DNA of 57,666 nt from an uncultured Paraglaciecola sp. GTDB taxonomy: Bacteria; Pseudomonadota; Gammaproteobacteria; Enterobacterales; Alteromonadaceae. The notes under the pieces were generated by a model. It had not been told where the DNA came from and made no database searches. It saw only the letters and a list, made by a program, of their open reading frames with translations. Position 1 is the stretch's first letter. Every line of letters begins with the position of its first letter. The position numbers and the translations under genes were made by a program. The stretch covers positions 1 through 57,666 of the forward strand of contig NZ_CAJWCF010000011.1 of the NCBI RefSeq assembly GCF_913020055.1, written 5' to 3'. Shown here one piece after another: positions 35,930-47,584 of this stretch.

Positions 35930-37420
35930 ATGGTTTTGGAAAATTCATTCGAACCTTGTGATTTCGTATTGTTTGGCACACAAGGTGATTTGGCCAGACG
36001 CAAACTATTACCTTCTCTATATCAACTCGAAAAAGCTGATCTGATGCACGCCGAGACAAAAGTGATCGGTGTGGCGCGTCAAGACATCAGCACAGAAGAG
36101 TATGTTGCACTTGTAAAAGAAAACATTGAAAAATTTACTAAAGAAGAGCTTTGCCAAGAGACTTGGAAACGTTTCTCTGAAAAATTAGATTATGTACAAG
36201 TCGATATGAAAAATGTTGCTAGCTACAAAGCTTTTAAAGATCATGTCGATCCCAAACGTATGATGGTTTGTTACTTTGCTACGCCTCCTTCCATTTTCGG
36301 TGATATATGTCTTGGGCTTAAAGCAGCTAAAATAATCGATAAAAGTATGCGAGTGGTGTTAGAAAAGCCAATTGGACATGACTTAGCATCATCTAAAGTG
36401 ATCAATGATCAAGTAGCAGAGTTTTTTGATGAAAGTCAGATTTACCGGATTGACCATTATTTGGGTAAAGAAACTGTTTTAAACCTTATCGCTTTACGTT
36501 TTGCTAATTCAATTTTTGCGACGAATTGGGATCACAACTGCATCGACCATGTGCAAATTAGTGTTGCTGAGTCAGTAGGGATTGAAGGTCGTTGGGGATA
36601 CTTCGACGAAGCCGGTCAGATGCGTGACATGGTGCAAAACCACTTGTTGCAAATTTTGACTCTGATTGCGATGGAACCACCTGCTAACCTTGATGCTGAC
36701 AGTATTCGCGATGAAAAACTCAAAGTACTTAAATCATTACGTCCCATTGATGCGAGTAATGTACGTCAGAATACCGTTCGTGGTCAGTATGTTGGTGGAT
36801 TTGTTAAAGGCCAAGAAGTACCAGGGTATTTAGACGAAGATGATGCAAACACCTCGAGTCAAACAGAAACCTTTATTGCTTTAAAAGTTGAATTGGACAA
36901 TTGGCGTTGGGCGGGTGTGCCATTCTATTTGCGTACAGGTAAAAGACTACCCAATAAAACCAGTGAGGTAGTTATCTATTTTAAACGTCAACCTCATAAC
37001 TTGTTTAAAGACAGTTTTCCGCAGTTACCACCGAATAAACTAACCATTCGATTACAACCTGATGAAGGGGTTGAGGTTACGGTTATGAATAAAGTGCCCG
37101 GTTTGACAGGTACGGGTTCGATGGACTTGCAAAAATCTAAGTTAAACCTGAGTTTCTCTGATACGTTCAAAGACGAACGTATCGCTGATGCGTATGAAAA
37201 ACTGCTGTTAGAAGTCATGTTGGGTAATCAAGCCTTGTTCGTACGTCGTGACGAAGTTGAGGCCGCATGGACTTGGGTTGATGGTATTCTAGCTGCTTGG
37301 AAAAACAGCAACGAGCCACCTGAACCCTATCAGGCAGGTACATGGGGGCCAGTAGCGTCAATTGCGTTACTCGCTCGTGAAGATAGAGCTTGGTATGAAA
37401 GCAGAATAGGTAAAAAATAA
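35930..37420 (+). CDS. zwf: Glucose-6-phosphate 1-dehydrogenase
   Basis: 496 residues. N-terminal nucleotide-binding segment FVLFGTQGDLARRKLLPSLY, the substrate-site motif YRIDHYLGKETVLNL, and FYLRTGKRLPNK. Makes 6-phosphogluconolactone and NADPH, the first step into both the pentose-phosphate and Entner-Doudoroff routes. First gene of zwf-pgl-edd-glk-eda; its stop overlaps the pgl ATG by one base. Confidence 0.97.
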   Translation: MVLENSFEPCDFVLFGTQGDLARRKLLPSLYQLEKADLMHAETKVIGVARQDISTEEYVALVKENIEKFTKEELCQETWKRFSEKLDYVQVDMKNVASYKAFKDHVDPKRMMVCYFATPPSIFGDICLGLKAAKIIDKSMRVVLEKPIGHDLASSKVINDQVAEFFDESQIYRIDHYLGKETVLNLIALRFANSIFATNWDHNCIDHVQISVAESVGIEGRWGYFDEAGQMRDMVQNHLLQILTLIAMEPPANLDADSIRDEKLKVLKSLRPIDASNVRQNTVRGQYVGGFVKGQEVPGYLDEDDANTSSQTETFIALKVELDNWRWAGVPFYLRTGKRLPNKTSEVVIYFKRQPHNLFKDSFPQLPPNKLTIRLQPDEGVEVTVMNKVPGLTGTGSMDLQKSKLNLSFSDTFKDERIADAYEKLLLEVMLGNQALFVRRDEVEAAWTWVDGILAAWKNSNEPPEPYQAGTWGPVASIALLAREDRAWYESRIGKK

Positions 37421-38112
37421 TGGCATTAACACAATCTAAATTTAGAACAACTGAACAACTGAATACGGCGTTTGCTCGTAAAATCACTAAGTTACTTAGA
37501 GATGGTATTGAGGAAAATGGTCGAGCAAGCTTAGTGGTTTCAGGTGGACGTACCCCTGCTGACCTTTTTAATACGTTGTCAAAGTCTAGCCTTGACTGGA
37601 CCAAGGTTGATATCAGTTTGGCTGATGAACGTTGGGTCGATAACTCTGACGATGCATCTAATGAAAAAATGCTGCGTACTAAATTACTTATTAATAACGC
37701 TGCAAATGCTAATTTTGTGCCTTTGAAAACTCAACATGGTGATGCCGAAGATGCGGTTTTGACCTGCACTGAGAATCTGCAAAAAATGCGTACCCCTTTT
37801 GACGTGTTGATTTTAGGCATGGGTGAAGATGGCCATACTGCGTCTTTGTTTCCTTGTTCAAAGCAAATTGCTGAAGGATTGGATCTTGAGTCTGGTAATG
37901 CATTTATTGCAGTTCAGCCTACAACCGCTCCGAATCAGCGCATGTCATTAACATTGCCAGCGTTATTAAATAGCAATCAAATATTTTTGCATCTCACCGG
38001 AGAAAGCAAAAAAGAAGTGTTAGATAAGGTTCTGTCAGATGACGACGCCATGGTTATGCCAATTAGAGCTGTCATCAACAACGCTGATGTTGAGCTTGTT
38101 TGGGCGCCCTGA
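37420..38112 (+). CDS. pgl: 6-phosphogluconolactonase
   Basis: 230 residues of the Pgl/DevB type: LVVSGGRTPADLF, ISLADERWV, FDVLILGMGEDGHTASLFP. Hydrolyses 6-phosphogluconolactone to 6-phosphogluconate. Start is translationally coupled to zwf (TAATG). The edd start follows 25 bp after its stop. Confidence 0.96.
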   Translation: MALTQSKFRTTEQLNTAFARKITKLLRDGIEENGRASLVVSGGRTPADLFNTLSKSSLDWTKVDISLADERWVDNSDDASNEKMLRTKLLINNAANANFVPLKTQHGDAEDAVLTCTENLQKMRTPFDVLILGMGEDGHTASLFPCSKQIAEGLDLESGNAFIAVQPTTAPNQRMSLTLPALLNSNQIFLHLTGESKKEVLDKVLSDDDAMVMPIRAVINNADVELVWAP

Positions 38113-38137
38113 TTAAATTTAAGTTATAGGAAAATCG

Positions 38138-39958
38138 ATGAACCCCGTTATCCAAGAAGTGACAGACAGAATTATTCAGCGAAGCCAGGATTCGCGTAAA
38201 AGTTATTTAGAAAAAATTGAAAGTGCGCGTTTGCAAGGTCCACATCGTGGTGTGTTGTCTTGCGGTAACTTGGCTCATGGGTTTGCAGCTTGTGGCACAG
38301 AAGATAAATCCGATTTGCGTAGTATGACTAAAGCAAACATTGCGATAGTTTCCTCTTACAACGATATGTTATCCGCTCATCAACCTTATGAAGCATACCC
38401 AGCCCAGCTTAAAAAGGCGATAAATGCGGTTGGAAGTGTTGCGCAATTTGCGGGTGGCGTACCCGCTATGTGTGACGGTGTGACGCAAGGAACACCGGGC
38501 ATGGATTTAAGTCTGATGAGCCGAGATATTATTGCAATGTCTGCTGCTGTTGCACTGTCACATAATATGTTTGACGGTACTTTGATGTTAGGTATTTGCG
38601 ACAAAATTGTCCCCGGGTTATTGATTGGTGGGCTTAGTTTTGGTCATTTGCCGACAATATTTGTCCCGGCAGGACCTATGCCTTCAGGTATTCCAAATAA
38701 AGAAAAAGCCCGTATTCGTCAATTGTATGCACAAGGTAAAGTAGGTCGAGAAGAGTTACTTGATGCTGAATCAAAATCTTATCATTCAGCTGGTACTTGT
38801 ACTTTTTATGGTACCGCCAATAGTAATCAGTTGGTTGTTGAAATCATGGGGTTACATTTGCCAGGTTCGTCATTTGTTAATCCAGGCACACCACTGCGCG
38901 ATGCATTAACTGATGCTGCAGCAAGGCAAGTGACTCGTATTACAGATTTAGGTAGCGAGTATCGCCCAATTGGTCACATAGTTGATGCTAAAGCCATTGT
39001 GAATGGTTTGGTGGGATTGTTGGCTACTGGTGGTTCAACTAACCACACTATGCACTTGGTCGCTGTAGCAAAAGCGGCAGGTTACATCATTAACTGGGAT
39101 GACTTTGCAGATATCTCCAAAGCAGTACCCTTATTAACCCGAATTTATCCTAACGGTTCAGCTGATATTAACCATTTTACCGCAGCCGGTGGTATGGCTT
39201 TGTTGATTAAAGAATTGTTAGAAGGTGGCTTGTTGCATAACGATGTGCAAACCATCTGTGGTGAAGGTTTAGAGCAATATACTAAAGAGCCTATATTAGA
39301 ACATGGCGAACTTGTATGGCGTGACGGGCCAACAGAATCATTTGATAAACAAGTGGTCGCTAGTGTGAGTGAACCCTTCAAAGCCGATGGTGGTTTATCA
39401 GTGTTGTGCGGTAATTTGGGCCGAGCAGTTATGAAAACTTCTGCCTTGCGTGAACCCCATTGTAAAATTAAAGCACCTGCTGTGGTATTTGAAGACCAGT
39501 TTGAGTTGCATGCAGCATTTCAGGCCGGTGAGTTAGATAAAGATTGTGTGGTAGTAGTGCGCTTTCAAGGCCCTTCTGCTATCGGTATGCCAGAACTACA
39601 CAGCTTGACCCCACCTCTAGCAGTATTGCAAGACCGAGGGTTTCATGTGGCACTAGTTACCGATGGGCGTATGTCCGGTGCGTCAGGTAAAGTACCTGCG
39701 GCCATTCATGTAACTCCAGAGGCCACTAAAGGTGGGATATTATCTAAAATACAAACCGGTGACTTGATTGAGTTAAACACTGAAACAGGCGCGATGGACG
39801 TATTAATTAGCGATGAAATATTAGCCAATAGAGAAGCAAAAGTAACAGACGTTGCTAAACACCAAGTTGGCATGGGCCGAGAGATGTTTGCCGGTATGCG
39901 CACAACGTTAACCGGTGCAGAGCAGGGCGCTTGCTCGTTATTTTTTGGTCAGGAATAA
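38138..39958 (+). CDS. edd: Phosphogluconate dehydratase
   Basis: 606 residues, usual for Edd. The IlvD/Edd cluster and active-site segments are visible: [41 protein letters not shown] and the late [22 protein letters not shown]. Contains an iron-sulfur cluster. Dehydrates 6-phosphogluconate to KDPG. ATG has AGGA upstream. Confidence 0.97.
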   Translation: MNPVIQEVTDRIIQRSQDSRKSYLEKIESARLQGPHRGVLSCGNLAHGFAACGTEDKSDLRSMTKANIAIVSSYNDMLSAHQPYEAYPAQLKKAINAVGSVAQFAGGVPAMCDGVTQGTPGMDLSLMSRDIIAMSAAVALSHNMFDGTLMLGICDKIVPGLLIGGLSFGHLPTIFVPAGPMPSGIPNKEKARIRQLYAQGKVGREELLDAESKSYHSAGTCTFYGTANSNQLVVEIMGLHLPGSSFVNPGTPLRDALTDAAARQVTRITDLGSEYRPIGHIVDAKAIVNGLVGLLATGGSTNHTMHLVAVAKAAGYIINWDDFADISKAVPLLTRIYPNGSADINHFTAAGGMALLIKELLEGGLLHNDVQTICGEGLEQYTKEPILEHGELVWRDGPTESFDKQVVASVSEPFKADGGLSVLCGNLGRAVMKTSALREPHCKIKAPAVVFEDQFELHAAFQAGELDKDCVVVVRFQGPSAIGMPELHSLTPPLAVLQDRGFHVALVTDGRMSGASGKVPAAIHVTPEATKGGILSKIQTGDLIELNTETGAMDVLISDEILANREAKVTDVAKHQVGMGREMFAGMRTTLTGAEQGACSLFFGQE

Positions 39959-39962
39959 TACA

Positions 39963-40913
39963 ATGGCTAAATTTGTTGCAGATGTAGGTGGCACTAATAT
40001 TCGTTTGGCCGTCCTTAAAGATGGTTCGCTAAGCCATATTAAAAAATATTTGTGTAGTGATTATAAAACTATAGATGTTGTTATTGGGGCATATCTTGCT
40101 GAATTTCCAGATTTGAAATTTACAGCAGGTTGTTTAGGTGTCGCTTGCCCAGTAAATGGTGATGTGATTGCTATGACCAACAACAAATGGCAGTTTTCTA
40201 TTTCTCAATTACAAAGTGAACTTGGTTTGCAATGGTTGGGGGTGATTAATGATTTCACTGCTGTTGCCCATGCCGTCACTGTTTTGTCCATTCAACAGAA
40301 AGAACAAGTTGGCCAAGGTCAAGCAAACGCTTTAGACAATATTGCTGTATTTGGGCCAGGTACTGGCCTAGGCGTAAAACATTTAACTCATATCAGTGAA
40401 GGCTGGCTAGCGTTGGATGGTGAAGGTGGCCATGTAGATTTTGCACCAGTTGATGATGTTGATATCGCTATTTGGCAGTTTTTAACCGATAAGTTTGGTC
40501 ACGCTTCTGCTGAAGAAGTGCTTTCTGGTCGTGGTTTAGTACATATTTATCAGGCAATTGCTAAATATAAAAATCTATCAGCCGTGTTGGATGATCCTGC
40601 TGATATTACTGAACGAGCTCTTGATGGTAGTTGCGTATTAAGCGTGGCTACATTAAATCAATTCTGCAAAATATTGGGTAGTTTTGCAGGAAACCTTGCC
40701 CTTAATTTAGGGACACGTGGTGGCGTGTATATTGGAGGTGGCATTGCCCCCCGTTTCACCAATTTTATTAAACAAAGTGAATTTCGGGCTCGTTTTGAGG
40801 CCAAAGGTCGATTTCGTGATTACGTAGCTGGCATCCCGACTTTCATTATTACCGAGCCCGATCATGGTTTGATTGGTGCTATGGCTTATTTAAATCAAAA
40901 TTGTAAAGGTTAA
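39963..40913 (+). CDS. glk: Glucokinase
   Basis: 316 residues. [14 protein letters not shown] (phosphate-binding), [13 protein letters not shown] and [12 protein letters not shown] identify the bacterial Glk type. Phosphorylates glucose with ATP and supplies zwf. The ATG four bases past the edd stop gives the family N-terminus; an upstream in-frame extension lies inside edd and is rejected. Confidence 0.95.
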   Translation: MAKFVADVGGTNIRLAVLKDGSLSHIKKYLCSDYKTIDVVIGAYLAEFPDLKFTAGCLGVACPVNGDVIAMTNNKWQFSISQLQSELGLQWLGVINDFTAVAHAVTVLSIQQKEQVGQGQANALDNIAVFGPGTGLGVKHLTHISEGWLALDGEGGHVDFAPVDDVDIAIWQFLTDKFGHASAEEVLSGRGLVHIYQAIAKYKNLSAVLDDPADITERALDGSCVLSVATLNQFCKILGSFAGNLALNLGTRGGVYIGGGIAPRFTNFIKQSEFRARFEAKGRFRDYVAGIPTFIITEPDHGLIGAMAYLNQNCKG

Positions 40914-40918
40914 ATGCA

Positions 40919-41560
40919 ATGACAAAGAATTGGAAAATGACATCAGAAGAAATATTCAGCCAAGGGCCTGTTGTGCCAGTATTGGTAATAAAAGATGTTG
41001 AACATGCGGTGCCTTTAGCTAAAGCGCTAATCGCTGGTGGTATTCGTGTTTTAGAAGTGACTTTACGCACAGAAGCTGCGTTAGAAGTCATCGCTAAGAT
41101 TGCTAAAGAAGTGCCTGAAGCTATCATCGGTGCGGGTACAGTGACTAATCGTAAGCAACTACAACAAGTCATTGATGCGGGTGCAAAATTCGCTATCAGT
41201 CCCGGTATGACTACTGATCTTTTGAAAGCAGGTAATGAAGGCTCTATTGCACTTATTCCGGGCATATCATCGATTTCAGAACTGATGACGGCTGTTGATC
41301 ATGGTTATACCCATTTGAAATTTTTCCCCGCTGAAGCGTCTGGTGGTGTAAAAGCCCTTAAAGCTATTGGTGGTCCATTCCCTGATATCAAATTTTGCCC
41401 AACAGGTGGCATTAGCCCAAGCAACTACAACGACTATTTGGCGTTGCCTAGTGTGCGTTGTGCTGGCGGTTCATGGTTAGCGCCAGAAGAAGCCATGATT
41501 AATGGTGATTGGGATAAAATTACCGAACTTGCTAAGCAGGCTGTAGCAGGCGCTAAATAA
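40919..41560 (+). CDS. eda: KDPG aldolase (2-dehydro-3-deoxy-phosphogluconate aldolase)
   Basis: 213 residues. Schiff-base Lys in [12 protein letters not shown], with catalytic Glu in [14 protein letters not shown]. Cuts KDPG to pyruvate and glyceraldehyde 3-phosphate, completing the Entner-Doudoroff pathway; family members can also act on 4-hydroxy-2-oxoglutarate. Five bases after glk. Last gene of the operon, followed by a strong terminator. Confidence 0.97.
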   Translation: MTKNWKMTSEEIFSQGPVVPVLVIKDVEHAVPLAKALIAGGIRVLEVTLRTEAALEVIAKIAKEVPEAIIGAGTVTNRKQLQQVIDAGAKFAISPGMTTDLLKAGNEGSIALIPGISSISELMTAVDHGYTHLKFFPAEASGGVKALKAIGGPFPDIKFCPTGGISPSNYNDYLALPSVRCAGGSWLAPEEAMINGDWDKITELAKQAVAGAK

Positions 41561-41581
41561 GTTTAGTTTTTGCAGTTTTAT

Positions 41582-41605
41582 AAAAAGTCGCTTAGGCGAC
41601 TTTTT
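41582..41605. terminator. Bidirectional terminator between eda and a serine hydrolase gene
   Basis: AAAAAGTCGC pairs with GCGACTTTTT around TTAG. It lies 21 bp past eda and directly abuts the stop of the convergent minus-strand gene, so it can serve both. Confidence 0.9.
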
Positions 41606-42765
41606 TATTGTCTATGAAAAAGTGCTAACGCTTCAAGTGCCAATAAAAAAACATCGGCACTATATTCACCATCCACATTTTTCACTACGGTAATGCTGCG
41701 CTGGTGATCGCGGCACAGTATCATCATAGTGGTGCCACCATTACTGCCTCCGGAGTGCATAACAGCATTGTCGAAACTGGCCATTAGATTTTGTGCATGC
41801 AGATTATCTTTATAATAAGAACGATCTTTATGATTATCAAAATCTATCATCCAGCCTATGCCAAAACCCAAAGAATTGCCGTTATCTAGTTTGGCTCGGC
41901 TAAACATAGAGTCCAAACTAGACTGCTTTAAATAACCCTCAATCGAATGTGCGACTGCAAATCTTGAGATGTCCGCTGGACTGGCAATGAACCCTCCACC
42001 CGCGTATTTATAAGAATGATCCGATTGCGGGGCATTGAGTAGTTTCCCATCTCTTACAATGTAAGGGCGTTGGCGTAGAGCAATAATATCGGCTTGATCG
42101 TCAAATACGCTGTCTTGCATGTTCAGTGGATTAAATACTTCTTGCTGAATAATTTGTTTGAAATTCCGTTTTTTATCAGCCCCTTCCATTGCTGCTGCAA
42201 TTAAAGAGTATGCAAAAGTAGAATATTTCGAATCCGTACCTGGTTGAAATAATAAGGGGTCATCTTTGAATAAACTTAAGCTAGATGAGGTGTCGCTAAA
42301 GTGTTGGTTGAGTATGAATTCCGCATTGTCTTTGTAGCTTCTGACACCGGCTGTATGGGCAGCTAATTGCCTAAGGGTAACAGGTGCATGGCTTTTGGGC
42401 CAAGTATCAACATACTGAGTGACCGCTTTGTCTAATTGCAATTTTTCCTGTTCATACAAACGCATCATGCCGGCAACCGTAATTAGCTTAGCAATGCTAC
42501 CAATGCGCATTTTATGTTTGTTGGTCATGCTGACTTGGTTTTCTATATCAGCATAGCCATAACCTTTGGACCAAACTAAACCTTCTGCGTCTGCAATCGC
42601 TGCGCTAATCCCGGGTACCATTTCCCCTGAAACAGCTTTAGTAAACATTTGATCGATTGTTTGTATATTTTCTGAGGATTTTGCAAAGCACAAAGTCGTA
42701 AAGAAAAGAAAGCTTAAGGTTAAAAGGGGTTGGGGTAAGACAGAAAACATGGCAAGTATCCGCAT
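41605..42765 (-). CDS. Secreted serine hydrolase, beta-lactamase/DD-peptidase family
   Basis: 386 residues from the chosen ATG. Signal peptide (…LSFLFFTTLCFA). Family motifs: GSIAKL (SxxK, nucleophile Ser and Lys), YST where YxN is usual, and HSGGSNGGT in the KTG-like place. This is the class-C-like esterase/peptidase family; many members hydrolyse esters or peptides rather than beta-lactams, so antibiotic resistance should not be assumed. Start uncertain: the frame stays open upstream to 42834, but that adds a non-signal lead. ATG at 42750 is another option. Confidence 0.85.
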   Translation of the reverse strand: MRILAMFSVLPQPLLTLSFLFFTTLCFAKSSENIQTIDQMFTKAVSGEMVPGISAAIADAEGLVWSKGYGYADIENQVSMTNKHKMRIGSIAKLITVAGMMRLYEQEKLQLDKAVTQYVDTWPKSHAPVTLRQLAAHTAGVRSYKDNAEFILNQHFSDTSSSLSLFKDDPLLFQPGTDSKYSTFAYSLIAAAMEGADKKRNFKQIIQQEVFNPLNMQDSVFDDQADIIALRQRPYIVRDGKLLNAPQSDHSYKYAGGGFIASPADISRFAVAHSIEGYLKQSSLDSMFSRAKLDNGNSLGFGIGWMIDFDNHKDRSYYKDNLHAQNLMASFDNAVMHSGGSNGGTTMMILCRDHQRSITVVKNVDGEYSADVFLLALEALALFHRQ

Positions 42766-42804
42766 AGGTTTAACAAAGTTCAATGTAAGGCTTTTTGATG
42801 GGCA

Positions 42805-42831
42805 ATACCAATCGCTAAAAGTGATTGGTAT
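42805..42831. repeat. ATACCAATC/GATTGGTAT palindrome
   Basis: ATACCAATC and GATTGGTAT pair exactly; two more inner pairs (one G-T) give an 11-bp stem with a TAAAA loop. It lies between the cyclophilin and serine hydrolase genes and shares its core with the palindrome at 756-782. It is not followed by a U-run. Confidence 0.4.
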
Positions 42832-42856
42832 CAATCTAAGTTATTCGTGGTAGGGC

Positions 42857-43519
42857 TTAGTTAACCGTGAATGTGGCTTTTATTAGTTGTACTTCTTCGC
42901 TGGTTTTACCATGTCTTGAACCAAGTTTTTCGATACGTTCAAGCACATCCATGCCCTCAACAACTTGACCAAATATAGTATGTTTACCATCTAACCAAGG
43001 TGTGGCTGTAAAGGTTAAGAAAAATTGGCTGCCATCAGTGTTGGGCCCAGAGTTAGCCATACTTAAAAGACCGCCTTGTGTATGTTTGATGGTATCGCTG
43101 AATTCACCGGCGTATTTATATCCGGGATCCCCTCTACCTGTTCCTGTTGGGTCGCCACCTTGGGCCATGAATCCTGGAATGACCCGATGGAATATAGTGT
43201 TGTCGTAGTAGCCTAAAGTCGTTAAATATAGGGAGCTAGATACATGTTTAGGTGCAATGTCAGGCATTAGTTTAATGCTGATTTCACCTTGACTAGTGGT
43301 CAAATTCCACAGGTAGGATTTGTCTTGGCTAAACGTAAATTCTGCCGGTTGTGGCAAAGATGTTTTCCAGTCGCTTTTTGTTTTATCGACGTTTTGTTGG
43401 GCGATAAATTGGTTTGCTTGTTTGATGGCTTGGTCTTGAAATAAGTCGCAACCAGACAGCATTAGGCAAATAAAAAGTGGGAGTAAAAGGTGTAAAGGTC
43501 GAAATAGTGATGGACGCAT
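42857..43519 (-). CDS. Lipoprotein peptidyl-prolyl cis-trans isomerase (cyclophilin)
   Basis: 220 residues. Lipobox LSGC (Cys24), then a cyclophilin domain: [58 protein letters not shown] and [19 protein letters not shown]. The Arg (FHRV) and QGGDPTGTG site are intact, so it should be active in proline isomerisation, at an envelope membrane. Follows argA by 22 bp on the same strand and may be transcribed with the arg operon. Confidence 0.93.
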   Translation of the reverse strand: MRPSLFRPLHLLLPLFICLMLSGCDLFQDQAIKQANQFIAQQNVDKTKSDWKTSLPQPAEFTFSQDKSYLWNLTTSQGEISIKLMPDIAPKHVSSSLYLTTLGYYDNTIFHRVIPGFMAQGGDPTGTGRGDPGYKYAGEFSDTIKHTQGGLLSMANSGPNTDGSQFFLTFTATPWLDGKHTIFGQVVEGMDVLERIEKLGSRHGKTSEEVQLIKATFTVN

Positions 43520-43541
43520 TTGTGGCCTATTTTTTAAATTA

Positions 43542-44852
43542 CTATACCACTAGCTTAAACACTTTGGATTTACGTTGAAAGTTGTAAAGTTGTTTTTTCT
43601 TAGTGGGTAGTTCGTCTAGGCTTACTTCAACAAAACCTTGCTCTTGAAACCAATGGGCTGTCACGGTTGTGAGCACAAAGATAGATTGCAAACCTTGTTC
43701 TCGTGCCTGTCGTTTTATGGACTCTAATAACCGTTCGCCACGATTACCGCCACGATAATCGTTATGCGTGGCAACACAAGCTAGTTCACCCATCTTATCT
43801 TCTGTATAAGGGTAAAGCGCGGCACAGGCTATAGTCATACCGTCACGTTCAATCAGGGCAAATTGAGTAATTTCTTGTTCTAAGTGTTCTCTTGAACGTT
43901 TGACCAGAATACCTTTTTCTTCTAATGGTTTGATTAGTTTAAGAATACCACCCACATCTTCAATGTTAGCTTGGCGTAGCTGCTCGTAGGATGTTTGGGA
44001 TATGAGTGAGCCTGCCCCATCACGGGTAAATAATTCTTGAAGCAATGCCCCATCTTGACGAAAGCTGACAGTGTGACAACGACTAATACCTGCTTCCAAG
44101 CTAGAAACTATGGCCTGCAATGATTGTTTTTCACTGGCGTAAAAAGGTTCATCTAACATACCGTAGAGTTCGTCTAATTCTAAATTTCTTAGCAGCCGAC
44201 CTTCCTTGCTCAAAATGCCGTCTTGATAATTAAATAATATGAGTTTGTCAGCATTGAGTGCAATCGCTGCGTTGGTAGCCACGTCCTCATGAGACAAGTT
44301 AAATACTTCGCCTGTTGAGGAGTATCCCATAGGTGATAATAACACTATGGATCCGTCATTAAGATGGTCGTTAATACCATCAACATCGATACGGCGTACT
44401 ACGCCAGTATTTTCAAAATCAACACCTTCACGCACGCCTACAGGCATAGCCACAACCAAATTGCCTGAACATACTCTGATATGTGAGCCATGCATAGGTG
44501 AGTTGGCAAGTCCCATAGTCAATAATGCTTCTACTTGGGCACGTACTGAACCCGCAGCGTCTTTCACGCATTCGAGAGTTTGTTTGTCTGTAATACGAAT
44601 GTTTTGGTGAAAGCGTGGCGGTAAATTACGTAGCGCAACGCGCTGATCAATTTGTGGTCTTGCACCATGCACTAAAACCAAACGCACGCCTAAGCTATTT
44701 AACAAAGCAATATCATGGATGATATTGGCAAAGTTGGCTTCTTCTATGGCTTCGCCACCAAACATCAATACAAAGGTTTTACCCCTGTGAGCGTTGATGT
44801 AAGGCGCCGAATTACGAATGATTTTAACGCTGTCGATATGTGAGACGACCAC
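43542..44852 (-). CDS. argA: N-acetylglutamate synthase
   Basis: 436 residues. Kinase-like N-terminal part ([28 protein letters not shown]) and a C-terminal GNAT domain ([36 protein letters not shown]). It acetylates glutamate with acetyl-CoA, the first committed step, and is usually inhibited by arginine. GTG start, ten bases after argH. Full-length and separate, whereas several marine gammaproteobacteria carry an argH-A fusion. Confidence 0.95.
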   Translation of the reverse strand: MVVSHIDSVKIIRNSAPYINAHRGKTFVLMFGGEAIEEANFANIIHDIALLNSLGVRLVLVHGARPQIDQRVALRNLPPRFHQNIRITDKQTLECVKDAAGSVRAQVEALLTMGLANSPMHGSHIRVCSGNLVVAMPVGVREGVDFENTGVVRRIDVDGINDHLNDGSIVLLSPMGYSSTGEVFNLSHEDVATNAAIALNADKLILFNYQDGILSKEGRLLRNLELDELYGMLDEPFYASEKQSLQAIVSSLEAGISRCHTVSFRQDGALLQELFTRDGAGSLISQTSYEQLRQANIEDVGGILKLIKPLEEKGILVKRSREHLEQEITQFALIERDGMTIACAALYPYTEDKMGELACVATHNDYRGGNRGERLLESIKRQAREQGLQSIFVLTTVTAHWFQEQGFVEVSLDELPTKKKQLYNFQRKSKVFKLVV

Positions 44853-44862
44853 AAATATTTCC

Positions 44863-46236
44863 TTATTTACTTTGAGCGAGTTCAGCGTTTAACGCTGCGG
44901 TAACGGGAGCGATGCCGGTACCACCTAAAATGCTACGTTTATCCACTAAATATTCGAGCTGTAATATTTCATACACATCATCTTCAATTAGATTTGAGTA
45001 TTGCTGTAACTCAGCAACACTCATTTCTTCGATGGCTTTTTTCTGCTCTAACGCAGCTAAAACAACCTGACCGGATATATCGTGTGCGGTTCTAAATGGA
45101 ATGCCTTTCGCTACTAAGTAGTCGGCTAATTCGGTGGCGTTGGCGTAACCTTCGCGAGCGGCCTTGGCACAACGTTCTGAGTCTAACTTAATGCTATCTA
45201 TTACTTCACAGGCAATACACAAACAGATATGCCACTGAGTCACAGCATCAAGCAAACCTTCTTTGTCTTCCTGCATATCTTTGTTATACGCAAGTGGCAA
45301 ACCTTTCATTGTGACTAACATGCCCTGCAAGCTGCCGAACACACGGCCACATTTACCACGCATAAGTTCTAAGGCATCAGGGTTTTTCTTTTGTGGCATT
45401 AACGAAGAACCAGAGGTCACTTCATCACCTAAGGTAATAAAGCCAGCTTCACCAGAGTTGAAGAAAATCAAGTCTTCGGCCATACGTGACATGTGCATCA
45501 TGCTGGTACTGGCTACAAATAAAAGCTCTAGTACAAAATCACGATCCGACACTGCATCTAAACTATTTAAGCAGGGGCTATCAAAACCTAACTCACTGGC
45601 AATCTCATGACGATCAATAGGATAAGTCGTACCTGCTAGCGCCCCACAACCAAGAGGTGACTGATTTAAGCGCACCCTCAAGTCTTGTAAACGGCTAATG
45701 TCACGTTTAAACATTTCTACATAAGCCAAACACCAGTGAGGGTAACGCACCGGTTGTGCACGTTGTAAGTGGGTATAGCCCGGTAAGATAACCGTTTTGT
45801 TGTTGCTTGCGGTGCCCACTAGAGAGGCTTTCACATTTTCTAAATCGCCAAGCAATAGGTCAATATGTTCACGAGTCCAAAGTTTAAAATCTGTGGCTAC
45901 CTGATCATTTCGACTACGGCCAGTGTGCAACTTTCGAGCAATATCACCGAGCTGTTCAATTAGCGTGGCTTCGACAAAACTATGAATGTCTTCTTCGCTA
46001 CTGGCGTCAAAGTCTAAGGTGCCTGCTTCCGCTTTTACCAATAAAGCTTGTAATGCTTGTTCAAGCTGCTGTTGTTCGTCTTGGGTTAACACTCCAGCTT
46101 TAAAAATAGCTTTAGACCACGCAATAGAACCACGAATATCTTGACTAGCGAGTGCGCGGTCGAAAGGTAACGAATCGTTGACCTTTCGAAACATGGCACT
46201 GCTGCCGTCTTGGAAACGCCCGCCCCACAAGCTCAT
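44863..46236 (-). CDS. argH: Argininosuccinate lyase
   Basis: 457 residues, the ordinary single-function length with no acetyltransferase tail. The fumarase-family signature [16 protein letters not shown] is present, and the N-terminus is [15 protein letters not shown]. Splits argininosuccinate to arginine and fumarate. Starts on the last base of argG. Confidence 0.97.
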   Translation of the reverse strand: MSLWGGRFQDGSSAMFRKVNDSLPFDRALASQDIRGSIAWSKAIFKAGVLTQDEQQQLEQALQALLVKAEAGTLDFDASSEEDIHSFVEATLIEQLGDIARKLHTGRSRNDQVATDFKLWTREHIDLLLGDLENVKASLVGTASNNKTVILPGYTHLQRAQPVRYPHWCLAYVEMFKRDISRLQDLRVRLNQSPLGCGALAGTTYPIDRHEIASELGFDSPCLNSLDAVSDRDFVLELLFVASTSMMHMSRMAEDLIFFNSGEAGFITLGDEVTSGSSLMPQKKNPDALELMRGKCGRVFGSLQGMLVTMKGLPLAYNKDMQEDKEGLLDAVTQWHICLCIACEVIDSIKLDSERCAKAAREGYANATELADYLVAKGIPFRTAHDISGQVVLAALEQKKAIEEMSVAELQQYSNLIEDDVYEILQLEYLVDKRSILGGTGIAPVTAALNAELAQSK

Positions 46237-47483
46237 TATTCGATACCTGTGTTTTTAAAGGCCATACCTTTTTTGTTCATCGCTTCAATACGGCTAGATA
46301 AACTGTATAAACGGATGAAACCTTCGGCGTGGCTTTGGTCGTAAACATCATCTGCACCAAATGTGGCAAAGTCTTCAGAATACAAACTGTTTGGAGATTT
46401 TCTTTGGGTAACTGTGGCTTGCCCTTTGTACAATTTAACCATTATTTCGCCAGTGACTTTTTGGGCGAAACTTGCAGCACCAGCCAATAGTGAATCGTTT
46501 AAGGCTGTGAACCAACGGCCATCATACATAACATGTGAATACTCAAGACCGATTTGCTCACGGTATTTAAGTGATGCTTTGTCTAATACCAAACACTCTA
46601 GCGCCTTATAAGCTTTCATCATCACAGTTCCACCTGGCGTTTCGTAACAGCCACGAGACTTCATGCCAACTAAACGGTTTTCAACTATGTCGATACGGCC
46701 AACACCATGAGCTGCGGCAATTTCGTTCAACTTCATCAATACGCCGTAAGGCGTTAATTCTTCGCCATTAACCTTAGTTAATTTTCCTTCTTCGAAGCTA
46801 AGTTGAACTCGTTCTGGCTTATCTGGAGCGTCTTCCGGATCAACTGTTAATGTCCAGATCCCTTTAGTAGGTTCACACCAAGGATCTTCTAGTTCGCCAC
46901 CTTCATGAGAAATATGCCAAGCATTGGCGTCACGGCTATAAATTTTAGTTAAAGAAGCAGTACATTCAATGTCACGTTCGGCTAGGTAATCAAGTAGATC
47001 TTCACGAGACACCATGTCCCACTCACGCCAAGGGGCTATCACTGCCAATTGTGGTGCAAGAGCAGCAAAGGTGCCTTCAAAACGAACTTGGTCGTTACCC
47101 TTACCAGTACAACCATGACAAAGCGCATCAGCACCGACTTTAAGGGCAATTTCTACTTGCGCTTTAGCAATGATAGGACGAGCCATAGAGGTGCCAAGTA
47201 AGTACTCACCTTCGTATACGGCCCCAGTAGTAATAGTTGGGTAGATATAGTCAGAGACAAACTCTTCTTTTAAGTCGACGATGTAACATTCGCTTGCGCC
47301 AGTGGCGAGCGCTTTTTCACGAAGACCAATTAACTCTTCGTCGCCTTGACCTACATCTGCTGCAAAGGCGATAACTTCACAGTTATAGGTTTCGATTAAC
47401 CAAGGAATGATAGCGGATGTGTCTAAGCCACCTGAATATGCCAATACTACTTTCTTGAATTCTTTTTTTGCCTGAATAGCCAT
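46236..47483 (-). CDS. argG: Argininosuccinate synthase
   Basis: 415 residues. ATP-binding loop [31 protein letters not shown] and [10 protein letters not shown] fit the short ArgG type. Joins citrulline and aspartate using ATP. It is about 100 bp behind argF, the only sizeable gap in the operon; I see no clear promoter or ARG box in it. Confidence 0.97.
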   Translation of the reverse strand: MAIQAKKEFKKVVLAYSGGLDTSAIIPWLIETYNCEVIAFAADVGQGDEELIGLREKALATGASECYIVDLKEEFVSDYIYPTITTGAVYEGEYLLGTSMARPIIAKAQVEIALKVGADALCHGCTGKGNDQVRFEGTFAALAPQLAVIAPWREWDMVSREDLLDYLAERDIECTASLTKIYSRDANAWHISHEGGELEDPWCEPTKGIWTLTVDPEDAPDKPERVQLSFEEGKLTKVNGEELTPYGVLMKLNEIAAAHGVGRIDIVENRLVGMKSRGCYETPGGTVMMKAYKALECLVLDKASLKYREQIGLEYSHVMYDGRWFTALNDSLLAGAASFAQKVTGEIMVKLYKGQATVTQRKSPNSLYSEDFATFGADDVYDQSHAEGFIRLYSLSSRIEAMNKKGMAFKNTGIE

Positions 47484-47584
47484 GTTTTTTCCTATCTCTT
47501 AATTTTTTAATAAAACGCGATATATTTAGCGCTTTACTCAATATTTGTTCTTGATACTTTGCTACCAAATTCGTAGCCGTTTGG

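Noticed and set aside
39915-39962. Longer glucokinase starting inside edd.
   Set aside because: The extra residues overlap the edd coding end and are not like any glucokinase N-terminus; ATG at 39963 gives the conserved VADVGGTN start.
41605-42765. Antibiotic-resistance beta-lactamase.
   Set aside because: SxxK is present, but YST replaces YxN and no KTG is seen; the wider esterase/peptidase family fits as well.
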